Under the pieces are notes generated by a model. The model made no database searches and was not told where the DNA came from. It was given only the letters and a program-made list of their open reading frames with translations. Of a stretch of DNA of 30,522 nt, positions 7,643 through 19,600 are shown in pieces. The DNA is from Gonium pectorale (taxonomy: Eukaryota > Chlorophyta > Chlorophyceae > Chlamydomonadales > Volvocaceae): NCBI GenBank assembly GCA_001584585.1, contig LSYV01000028.1:164603-195124 (forward strand), read 5' to 3'. The position numbers were made by a program, and so were the translations under genes. Numbering within the stretch: the first letter of the stretch is position 1; each line of letters opens with the position of its first letter.

Positions 7643-10600
7643 CTGCACTTACATACAGGGGCATGGCACACGCTCGTCAGGCAGGCAGCAGCACATACAT
7701 GTCGGTGACCTAAGTACAAATAAAGATACACGAAGTGGACGGCGCCCGCTAGACTTTTAACCAAGCTGAGAAGTAGCATGCTTGCTGACAAGAAGGGAAA
7801 GACTTCATAGAATGGAAAAGGGCGGAGCCCAATCCTGTTCATTCAGGCCCTGATTCTGAGGCGGACGGCAATTTCGCACTCGTGCACAGGCACGTGTTTC
7901 GAGCAAACGGCAATGCGCAAACGGAAATGAAAGGGAAAAAGGTAGATGGATACCGAAATCCTTTCATTTACTATTTACTTCTGAATGGAACTCCATCATG
8001 CGTGGTGGTGTACAGTGGAAATCATGTGCGGGGCTGCCGTTTGAGTGCCGGCTGTTATTGCCGTGCGTGCACATACAAACCGTCTACGTACATATTCAGC
8101 TACCAGCAGCATCTGGCATGCATCTGATTACCGGCCAAGTCAAGTAAGATAAGGCAGCCACAGACCAGCAGCACCTGCTCACCTGTATCGTCTCCCAAGT
8201 GTTGAGGGGCCTCCATCCTGACCTGAAGGCCGCAGACAAACGTGTCGTCGGGGCAAAGGAGCGGTTCGCCCCAGTCACCCCACCTGCGGCGCGCGCGCGT
8301 GCGTAGATATAGATTTTCAGTGCAGGAAACAACGTTGACGCATGCAGTCAGGGCGAAGGCGGATGCAGCAGAATTGCCCACATCATGGTCAGAAGCAAAA
8401 CAGAATGGCTTTTGCCGGCGCATGCATCGCAACTCAGGAGCATAACCCGACCGGTCAGCCATATTCCCCCAGCTGGTACTTACTCGTCACCCGTGTCAGT
8501 TCTGGCCTCAATCACTTCACCCCCGTTGCTGCAGGTGAATTGTATCGAGTTAACGGCTGTGTCGTCTCCACCCCCCTGCGCGCATGCACGCATGGTGGGG
8601 TTTACCCAACGACACACACCAAGGTCACTGCATGCGGATGCATCTGCACAACCACCGTAACACCTTATTATGTGCGGGATGTGTGGCTGGCGGATGTCAT
8701 GTCGCGATGATGGATGCTGGATACTTAGCACAAGCGAGATGATTTTGCATGTGGGTGTGGGGGAGCATGGCCGTGCATGTGCGCGCGGGGGGGAGGGGGC
8801 GGATGCGCCCGTACAAGAGCCACGTATGTGTAACACGTCATCGCCTACCTAGCTACCTGGCTAGTTAGCTAGCTAAAATAAATCGCATGCACGCGGTTGC
8901 ACCTGGGGGGCCTCGGCACGCACTCGTGCACCGATGAAATAGCCGCCTTCGTTTGGACATGCCGTCCATTGAGTCCAGTCACCCCAGAACCTGCATGCAT
9001 TGCGGGCGGGTAGGGCAGCTACTCGATGGCCATGCAGAGAATCCGGCTACATGTTTTCTTCATTTGCATATCCACAACCGATAGTTGGTACCACGTACGT
9101 GTTACCACCACACGGAGTGGGGTGGCAAGCGGCGAGCAGGCAGGGGTTCCGAGTATGGCACCAGATAAAACAGGACACGGGCACAGTAATGTACGGCTGC
9201 GTGCCTGACTGAGAATTCCTCACGTTGGCAATACGAACTTCTTGGAACGGTTATACCGCTTTCCCTATAGTTTTTAATTCTGTGGCCTCTCGTGATCATC
9301 AGAGCGTGCACATGTTGGCCAAAGGGGCAGGTATGCTACGTGCGCACGCTAGTCGGCAGAAACCCTGAAACCCTTGCGAACCAGTGTTGTTCATAAACTT
9401 GTCCTACACCGTCCTTGCTCCAACCTCGCTTGTCGGTACTGAGCGAGCAAGGACGGTGTAGGACAAGCTTCTGATCGACAAAACAGAAGTTGACAAAAAC
9501 GTGCCAAACGTACGTGGCTGCGCTTGATGCCCGTGTTCCTTGCCTTACCCTTCGCCATCTTCTAATGGGTTTGCGTCCCCGTTGATGCAGGACACCCTGC
9601 AAACATACAAGTAAGATTACTGAGCATTGGCGGCGCAGCACACTCTGCTAGCTATCTAACTAGCAACAGCGCCTAGCTATTTGTCATCAACATCGACACA
9701 TCAGCACCTCGTGCATCCATGCGGCAGGGACACCCATTCATTACAGGCATACATTCACCACCCATGTACGCATACGCAAGACATACAAGTCAGAGAAGCA
9801 CCTAATAACGAGTCAAACAGCACTGATGGATGGATGGTGCGCGACTTGTGTACGGGTCGACGTCGTCCATCTATCCGGCTTGCGGTACGTACTCACTCTG
9901 ACAGCTAGTTAGCTGTTGCGTACTCACTGTAATCCGTTGAGGGCTGTATCATCTCCCCACCCCTGATGGGGCTCAACCCGCATCCGGTAGCCCCTGATTG
10001 GCATGGCCAGCAGCTCCATTGTGCCCTTCGCAGAGTTGTAGCTCTGCTTGCTGCAGGGGAAGGACGCCTGCCTCCAAGTGCCAAAGTTACCTGCGGCACG
10101 GGACATTACAGTCAACAGAACGTGCGGACATGAATGGACAGCACGGCGGCCGGGGCGAGCCGGTATCACCGCCCGGGCGGGCAGATCGAATAGACAGCAC
10201 GTGTCGTCAAAATTAGTACACGAACATATGATCCGCAATGAACAAGAGCTACACAGCTTCAGCAGCTGTTTCATACAGACGGGGAAGGAACCCTTCCCAA
10301 GTAACTACAGCTAGTGACTGAACCCTGGGACCACGTTACCCTGGGACTGTGTTGCCCTGGGACCACGGCACGATGAGACGTAATTGCGTTAACGATTAGT
10401 GCTGGCTCACCCTCATAGACGTATGTCCAGTTACCAACGAGGTTAATAGCTGCAATAGAAGATAGACGAGATGTATGGGAGACACGTGCATCAGTATCGG
10501 AATTAAGTACAAAAGGTATGGGTGCGCGCCGGGCAGTGTCGCTGCGAGTAATTCTGGGTGCGGATGGGGCGACGGTATAGCCGGTGTCTCACAGCAGGCT

Positions 10601-13600
10601 TCAATACATGCAATGCGTAAGCGCATGTAGTGCACAGCAGAGAGCCATCCAACCGCAACATACCTGTGGGGTTGTTCAGTTGTTCCTGTTTATCAGGTGA
10701 CCCCTGCATTGCGGTTATTGGCTTGTTAGCGTGCATCTTGTTACGTATTTCTGACAGCATGCGGTGTGGAATATGCCATGAAGTACGGAAAACCTTTGCT
10801 TCCACTGCATTTGCCTACTGAATCCTGTGTCGTATGGCACACCCCTGAGGCTGCATATCAGAACGAGTTATGAACCAAATCCTAAGATTTTAATGAAAGA
10901 AAATAGACTGCTTTTGTACATGCACACGTACGAGTACTGATGATTGCTGGCAAGACGTGAGGTGCCAGGTGCTACTGCGCATGCAACGCAATCGTACCAA
11001 AATGTACAGATCCGATACAATGTCGATGGAGCCTGCACGGAAGTAAAGTCAGGCATGGAAATGCACGTCTTGGACATGCACATTTTGAACATGCACGTTT
11101 CAAGTTCGTGTAAGAGGTCGGTTACGCCAGGTTATGGTGCGAAGGATGTCGGTGTGTGTATACGGCCGGATTTCTCATTCATGGCAGGATGCAGCCAGGA
11201 TCGGCCGTTTCTCACCAAGTGTAATCCAGATGTCGAAAAAGGTGATGCCGATGGAAGCCTCAAGTGACACCTGCAGTAAGCAAATGCAGTAGCGTGCGGG
11301 AGTATTCATCATCAGTCCTTCCTTTTGGGGGTAATAGGAAGCGCCATGTTACGTGTATTCCTGTGTAACATCAAGTTCTAAGTCGATACGGGATCGTTTG
11401 TGCGCAGCGCATGCATGCAATTCAACCAGCTAGCAGAATGAACCTATTCTGCAGTGCTGTATGACTACACGACCTTACCGAAGCAATCCAGATGCAGCAC
11501 GCACTGAAGTCAAGCTGTAAGAATTGTGTGAACGATGGGGAAGGGTGTGAAGAGGGAGTGTGTTGACTGTACGATTTTGGTTTCTACGAGCGTTTGGATG
11601 CATGAGCCAGCGATGGAACCTATGAAACATCTGAGCGTCAATCGTACTTCTCGCACGAACGTTTGTGTGAACGCACTAAAGCTGTGAATGTACCTATATA
11701 TCCAGTCTTCATTGTACGTACATACCTCTGCCGCGAGCTCCACTTTCGCGACGATGACATTGAATCTGGAGGGCGATGAACGAACGTACGTCGGTGTGGT
11801 GTAACATGATGTGTGGTTGTCCCACAGACGGTAATCGCCGTGCAAACCGCCAGCACACGCCCCAGACCATCAGCCGTCAGAGGCTTCATACCTAGGCCAA
11901 ATCCCGCTCCGTACGCGCATACTGGGGCATGCATATCAGCTAGTTGAGATAGCCATGTTGGCACCTCCCTAACTACTTCAACGCACATTAAAACGCCTTC
12001 GATGAAGAAGACGCGGTGTGCGTAATTGTACCCTGCAGGGAGTAGGGCGGAGGGCGGAGGGCGGAGGTTGCCGTTTCAACAGGTCCACGACCGTGCCCTT
12101 CCATTAGTGAAGGGTGCTTTTTTACATAAGCGACACTACGAAGAGCGAACCTGGAAGGAGCCAGCCCGGATCGGCTTGGCTTCAGAACGACACGATGAAA
12201 CAACGCTACTTGTCCTTTCTGCTAGTGACTGGCAGACACCCGTAATGGCGGCGGGTAGGTTTTACGCACTGCACAAGTGTCCTTACTATATGTCACCTCC
12301 GCAATGGTAACTGTCGATCAGGTATCTGCCCGTGTATCTACGACCAGCACACATGCCATGCGGAATGTGTACAAGTCACACGATTACCTCATAGGACTCA
12401 CCAACGCAGACCTTCGCGAGGTCAATGGAAAGCTCCACACCGAGGGTCTTGACCAGCCAGTTCTCCTTGGGCAGTCCGACACCGATTGTGACGCAGCCCT
12501 TGATGACTTTCTCGCATGTATCCAGCTCCATGGAACCGTCAATTACGATGGGCTCGATAACTGGCGACCGGACGGGTGCACACAACGCAACAGCGTGCAG
12601 GCGTGAGTCATGTTGATGGAAGTAAGTAAGGCAGGTGCGATACTCCCCCCTTAACACACGCGATGGTGTATGATCACGCGTAACCTTCACTTTTACTTTC
12701 AATTTACTTTTACATGATGGAAGGCAAGTGGTGCGATCGTTTGCATACCTGCATACAAGTCCAGGTTCGTTGCTTTGCTCGCTAGCTTTCAGCACAACTG
12801 TCTGAGGACTATGCTAAGCCCCACGCTCATACAGCAAGAAAGGTAATCCGCCCCATGCACAGAGCAAACGTGAAAATAAGAAACGTGAGAATGAACTAGC
12901 GCAGTGTGCTTTGGAGAGGACCCGACACTTGCGCGCCCCGCCGCATGCTTACGTGTGCCGCCGCAGCCGAACTCAAGTCCGAAGTCGCCATGCCTGTGGT
13001 GGATTGACGAGTGGAGTCAGCAGACAGGTCGTTGGGCTACGATTGAGCGGCGTTATCGATATTTATGCATCGTCTGATGCCAAACATAAATGCTTACATG
13101 GAAGCGCGCAGGATGATTGATGCATACGTATACTGGATGGCTTCCGGACTGTCTAGCTAGTAGGTAGACACCCATGGTAGGGAGTGCACTCACGAGTAGA
13201 CTGTCCTGACCAAGCTGCAAATGCCGATGGGGACGCCGGCGCTAACCTTTAATCCGCAGGACTCCTGGTGGCAAGTACGCAAGAGGGGAAGAAGGGACGC
13301 AACGTACGCGTTATGCCCAGAAGTTACGGGAGCGGGGAGAGGAAAAAGTGTAGGCCTGGTATGTGTGGCTGCCGTCGAGCCAGCGGGGAGAGAGCCTGAA
13401 GCACTGCCGAATCAGTGCGGCACACACAAAGTGGCAACGCCCAGGACTACGTTTCCAATTATTGTGGCTGCCCCGCCACAAGGTGCGGAATGCAAACATG
13501 CAGCCCCATGTCAGCCTCCGGTACAGTAACGGACCCGTTACGGACCTGCCCCCCGTAACGAGTCAGCACGCATGCAGTGGATCATCGCCACAGTGCGTCA

Positions 13601-16600
13601 CATGCAAAAGAGACAGTATCAAACCCAGCCAGCGAAGCTAATCTCCCGCCTACAAACGCATGGAAGCACACAGGATGGGACGCGCCCGAGATTGGCCACA
13701 GCGATGCACGCCGTATACCTTGCTCGCCTCCGCCCCCTCAAGGGCGCTCCTCCTGGCGGGATGCACGCCGCCGTACATATCAAGCGCCCATTTGGGCCAG
13801 TCGCCAGTGCCATTGGCGTGGTCTAGCGACTGCCACACCCTCGCCAGCCCTGAAGTCTGGGCCATCAGGCGCCGGGTCGCCCCATCGCTGGCTCCTGCGT
13901 TGCGAGGAACATACCGATCAATTTCGTTCAGAAGTTTTAGAAATAAAGCAATCGGGTGCGCACGCACATAAGTTAGCCCATACAAGAAATCATGAGAGCG
14001 CAAGTGCTCGCCCATGACAAAGGCACGAATACACAAAAGGACGCCACCGAGGGTGCGTTTGCAGTCGTCCGTACCGTACCTGCGGGCGAACCAAAGGTGT
14101 CAGATACAACGGCGCCGCGGGCCATGAAGGGTGAGCTGAGGGCCGGCACGGTGTTGCTTCGGAGGCAGAAGTCTGGGTCATCCTGCGGCGGCGGCTTGAA
14201 CATGGCGGGCGCCGCCTCCGGGCTGGAGGCGTTAAGGGCCCGGAACTCGAGCACCTCGACTACCACCGTGCCTACATGGGCATGAAGGTACCGAGCGTAC
14301 CGCGCTCAAAAGCGCGCGCATATTTAGGCGTGCTTGCACATTTATGGCGGATCGTATCCAAGCAAAACAGAAATACAGGCACGCACTGATGAACCTGCGC
14401 ACCGCCGCACGCCTATACTACGGAAGGGTGTATGTGGGTTGCGGTGCGTGTGGCCAGGCAGGCACTAGATAGAGCGCCAGGTATTCAACCAGTAGGCTGC
14501 TCGCAGATGCTGAAGTATGTTGGCATAGAGTTCGGGCGGGTGTGGGCGGGTGTGGGCGGGCGTGTGCGGGTGTGAGCGGGTGTGAGCGGTGCTGATGGGT
14601 ACGGTGAGGTGCATAGTAGGAGCCACACACGTACTGGGGCCAGCTGGGACGAGCTGGGGCCAACTGGGACGAGCTGGGGTCAGCTGGGGCGAGCTGGGGC
14701 CAGCTGGGGCCAGCAGCTGGGACGACGAGCTGGGGCCTGCTGCTCGAGCCCCTGAGCGACCCACGCACACAGCCGCGCCGCACAGGCCCTGCCTGCGTGC
14801 GTGCATGCGCATGGATGGGTGAGCTCACCGATGTCCGGGTGCTGGAACTCAAACTTGAGGGGCATGTTGCCGTCCGTTGAGTCCCAGTAGTCCTGCAGCC
14901 ACGTGGTGTACATCAGGCACACCGTACACAATTGGAAATCACATTGTGTAACGCGAAAGGGATACAAAAAGGAAGGGATAAGGGACAAGGGATACAAGGG
15001 TGCTAGAGTTGGGTTGCGACTGAAGGATAAGTGATTCGAAGAGGTTTGGACATGTTTCAGGGCGGGCTAGGTTTCTCAGTCGATGTAGGGTCGTCTTAGC
15101 GCTACATCCCTGCTAAGTAAGCAGGCCAAAAGTTGAGACCGTAGAAAGATCGTAGAAAGAGATCGTACGTCATACATGCAGATAAATGAGATCGTACGCC
15201 TTGCTTGCAGGGTGGCAGCGGGCGGGGCTGCCAGGGAAGAAGACAGCCTACATGGAAGAGCTGCTTCCCACATGCATAAACGCATGAGCGACTAAACTAC
15301 AAACAGGTACGGTAACATGTGTTAGAGGCAGCAGTCGTTGATGTATGTGCAACCTTGTACATACTACCTATCCACATGTGCAGGTGGCATTATAATTAGT
15401 GGCATACGTACACATACATGTGTGGTGTGGCGAGCTTTCAGGACTTGTTACTCACGATGCGGAGGGCCTCGCTCTTCCCGTCCTTGCGGGACGGCTGTGA
15501 CACGACCAACTCGAACCGCCGTGCAAGCCTACACACGTACACGGGGGCGGCGTACGGCAGCTAGGTCCATCCAGCAGCATGATAGTATTAGTCCGAAGTG
15601 CGCGTGTCCAGCAGAGAGGCAGGGCACAGCTCGAGAGCATATAGGGCAGAACGTATCAGCCGGGCTGCAGCACACCGCTCCCCATTAATAAGTAAGTGCT
15701 TCCGTCACGCTACGTGTGGGATGTACCGCAGGTGCGTCCCGAAGCTTACGTGTCACCGATGGCGTCGATTCCGCCGTAGGTGTAGCTGATCACGCTGCTG
15801 GCGTTGAAACCGGCAATGCCCGTCGATGCCTTTTCGTAGCTGCGGCAGAAGAACGTCTTCACTTCGTTGGTGCTGCCCTCCGGCCACACCTTGCGTGTAA
15901 TGTTCAAAGACGGCGGAAGCATCAGTACACTTGATTGTCAGTTATTAGCCAGCACATACGCCAAAGTGGGCCATGTACTAAATGGAAAACGAAGCGCCGA
16001 GCAAGCGTCGCAATGCGTCTCTCCAGCATGAGCGAATGCGTAGCACTAATGCAGGCATGAACCGCCAACCAAAAAATCGCAACAGTAACAACCCGCCACA
16101 CGTACGATCGAGCAGCTCTATGGGTACGTCAGCTTTTGTTAATAGGCGTCATACTACTGCTAGCAAAGGATGGAATTGCCACACACAGCTGGCTGGGGCG
16201 AAGCTGCACTGCCAGCGTTGCATATGCAGCTGCACCTGGGCTTAACCAGCGACTCACGTTCTCCTGCCACTGATATACGGCGGTGCTGTTGTCTGCCAGG
16301 ACCTCAATTTTTCGCCATAATGGGTGCAGCGCGAAGTCGTACATGACACGGATATAACCGCCGTACGCGTATGTGGTCTCCAAACTGCAGGGGATGGACG
16401 TGCGCATAGCGCCGCCAATAGATGTCAGTAATTAAGAGCTGGTGACGAGAGCAACGCGGTCAGGTATTTAGGTGTCGTTTGCTGGGGCACCTGTGGAAGA
16501 GGCAGGACGCCTACATACATAAAGCGTAACAGTACAAGCATGGAAAGCCATCCACGTGCCGGCAATAAGCTCTCTACTGATCCTGAAAGGCGCTTTCCTC

Positions 16601-19600
16601 TTACTCCGCTATCCCCCTTTCAGCCCCTCATTAACATACTCAACAACGTCTGGCACCGCCACTGGTACCGCCTGCCATGATGCACACCGCACGCACTACT
16701 ATGCTGTAGTAGCTGCTGGCAGCCACAGGCGTGGCATTACTCACTGCGTCATGTAGCGGGCTCCTTTGTAAAGAGCAACGCCGTCAAGGTCCTCAGTATC
16801 AGACTCTGCAGGCGGAGGCGGCGATTGTATGCACGGCGGGTACATGGAAGGGTTGAAGCGCTAGGGCGCGGGTATGTGGGGCATCACCATGGCAGCGGCA
16901 ATCGTACGTATTACCTTTCCCCAGACATACACGCAGTACATACAATCACGACAAGCAAGGCAAGCAAGTGTGCGCAGGTATGCATGTTAGATAGTAGACA
17001 TAGATCGGCTGCTATGGTCTCGTCCGTCCCCAACCTCACGAAAACCAGTAGTGCGACATCGCAGCTAACTACCTGCCAAAGCCCTGGAGGATGGGCGAGG
17101 AGCAGGCAAGGGCACAAGGATGGATGACAATAAGTGTAGATATCATATAGCGGCTTGCATGTATGAGTTGAGTGCTTCAGATAACCCTGCTTACCCGGGT
17201 CAGGGTAATACGATCGGATAGCAGTCTAATCCGCCGGATGGACAGCCACTATCCGATAGCCACAAACACTAAAAGATACTAAAAGAAAATTCATCTGGGC
17301 GCCCCCAATTGCAAAACCCTACAACGGCTACGTCGCACAAGATGTGCGTGGCTGACCTAGCTACCTGCCAGCGTGTTGAGTAGGGGCGGTCTTTACGTAA
17401 AGATGGCGGCGCCTGCGGTTGGCGGTGGGGCCTGAACCTGGACCTGCATCAAGCGCTGGTGACGCCAGGGAGGACAATAGCCGGCGGGCTCCTGGCTTAT
17501 TACCGCTGCTGCTGCTGTTGCTGCTGTCTCCCTGGGGCGGCATGGGCGGTGACGATGTAGATGGCTCCGGGGACGGCGTGCCGTCGCCGCTGCTTGAGGG
17601 TGCCGGCGGCGGTGGCGGGAGGTTGGCCTGAGTGGGCTTGGGCGGCCTGAAGATGCAGCGGTCGGCGTCGGGCTGCTCCGGGATGACGCACGGCTCGAAG
17701 ATCTGCGTTGTTTGCACGGTTGGTTATTAGTGGACGATGCACACAGATGATGTTCGTCGATGGATGTCGCGGTCGGTGGCATGGCTAGAGGTAGGATACT
17801 GCATCCTACATGAAGAGCGGGTGGCATACATGTACGTGCACCATTACCACCACCACGCAACCGTGGAAGCAAGCTTCGGCCCTCCACGTGCACCTACCTA
17901 TCCCGCCCGCCGCTAAGGGTCCGTTGGGCTTAAGTCTCAGTATATCGATCTGAGGCGCGTACAGGTTCATTAGATGTCTGACCAGAGGTACCCATCTATC
18001 TCCCTTACGTGGTCCTGTCTATCCCCCGCATCCTCCATCTACCAATTCGTACATACCTTAAGCTTCATGACGAAATCGCCCGCAGGGAGCCTTGGCTTGG
18101 GCTGACCAGCAGGCGCGCCAGCCGCGGAAAGGTCCTGCAGACAAGTAGGGGGAAAAGCTTCCTTGAAGCTTGGAAAAGGGCGGAGCCCCGTGAGACCGTA
18201 TCGGGGATTTAGGTCATGAAGGGTTGGAGCGTGTATATATGTGTACCGTAGCGGATGCATGGGCAGGGGCAACCGGTATAGACCAGCACCCGCACACACC
18301 CGCCCTACGGGGTAGGGGAGCGAGAAAGAGAGCCACAACCGTGTCAAAAAAGAGAAATCTGCAGAGAAAGAGGGAGCCCGCCTGTACGGTCATACACGCC
18401 CGAACGCGTCAACGCGTCATGAACCCCAGTTCTTGTCCGCAAACGGGCACCAACGTTCGTTAGAGAAGGCCCGCTTGGCTTGTGCGGGTTTAGTCGGAAC
18501 CGTGCCGGGTCCATGAGTTGACATGGTTGCGAGAATTGTGAGCGCCAGCAAGCAAGTCAGAGACCGGGCGCATAGCAGCTGTATGTGCATATCTCACGGT
18601 ATAATCGTGGCTATTTCCCGGCGCAGTTGGTGTTGTTTGGGTTGGGCAGCTTTCCAATGCTGACCAGCCAATTGACGCGTTGACCATCGCCAAATGCAAA
18701 CCAACGGCTATGGAATTCNNNNNNNNNNNNNNNNNNNNGAATTCTACACACATATAAGGAATACTATTATTATGAGATTGCACTATTTGGTTTAGCGTGG
18801 GATGGAGTTTGGTGCGGACGGACGGACGGACGGACGGACGGACGGACGGACGGACGGACGGACGGACGGACGGACGGACGGACGGACGGACGGACGGACG
18901 GACGGACGGACGGACGGACGGACGGACGGACGGACGGACGGACGGACGGACGGACGGACGGACGGACGGACGGACGGACGGACGGACGGACGGACGGACG
19001 GACGGACGGACGGACGGACGGACGGACGGACGGACGGACGGACGGACGGACGGACGGACGGACGGAGACAATCCCAGGGGGCTCCGCCCCCCCAATGCCG
19101 CTTCGCGGCGGGGGCTCCGCTCAAAAATGCATGGGGAGACGGCGCAGATTCGCTGGTTGGGGCGCGGCGCGCGCGACGCGGTGCGCGGGGCACTGCATTT
19201 CGGTGGTCAAAGGACCCGCAGGGCGGCACTGGCGGCGACAAGCGAGTGTATAGATAGACGTACGAAGGGCACGCAAGCATGCAGCTGGGAGTTCCCACTC
19301 ACCCCTGAAGTGCTGCTGTACGTACGTGGGAAGTCGTGTCAGTGCACTACGTACGTACCTTGACTGTGTTGAAGAAGCCCAGCACAGCGTAGGAGCCCAG
19401 CAGCGCGCGGCGGGTGCTGGAGACGCGGAACCCGGCCTCAGCGAAGATGTTGGCGATGGTCGTGGAGAAGGTGACAATGGTGCCGTCCAGCGTGATGGTG
19501 CCTGCGTGCGTGCGAGTGAGTACATCCGCACGCCGTTTACGGACAAGCACACATACAAAAGCAAAGGACCCAAAGCTGCCTTTCCTTATTAATCTCGCAG

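Noticed and set aside
13311..13499. Minus-strand open frame between exons 18 and 19
   Set aside because: Exons 13894-13777 and 13241-13194 join in phase 2 directly. The frame lacks splice signals and protein-like pattern.
17213..17258. Short inverted repeat ATCGGATAG / CTATCCGAT
   Set aside because: A nine-base stem with a loop of about 28 bases is expected by chance in a window of this length, and no other feature supports it.
18490..19363. Long open frames of PSVR or TDGR repeats on both strands
   Set aside because: They are translations of the uninterrupted tetranucleotide array, which has no stop in any frame, and they lie inside an intron of the large gene.
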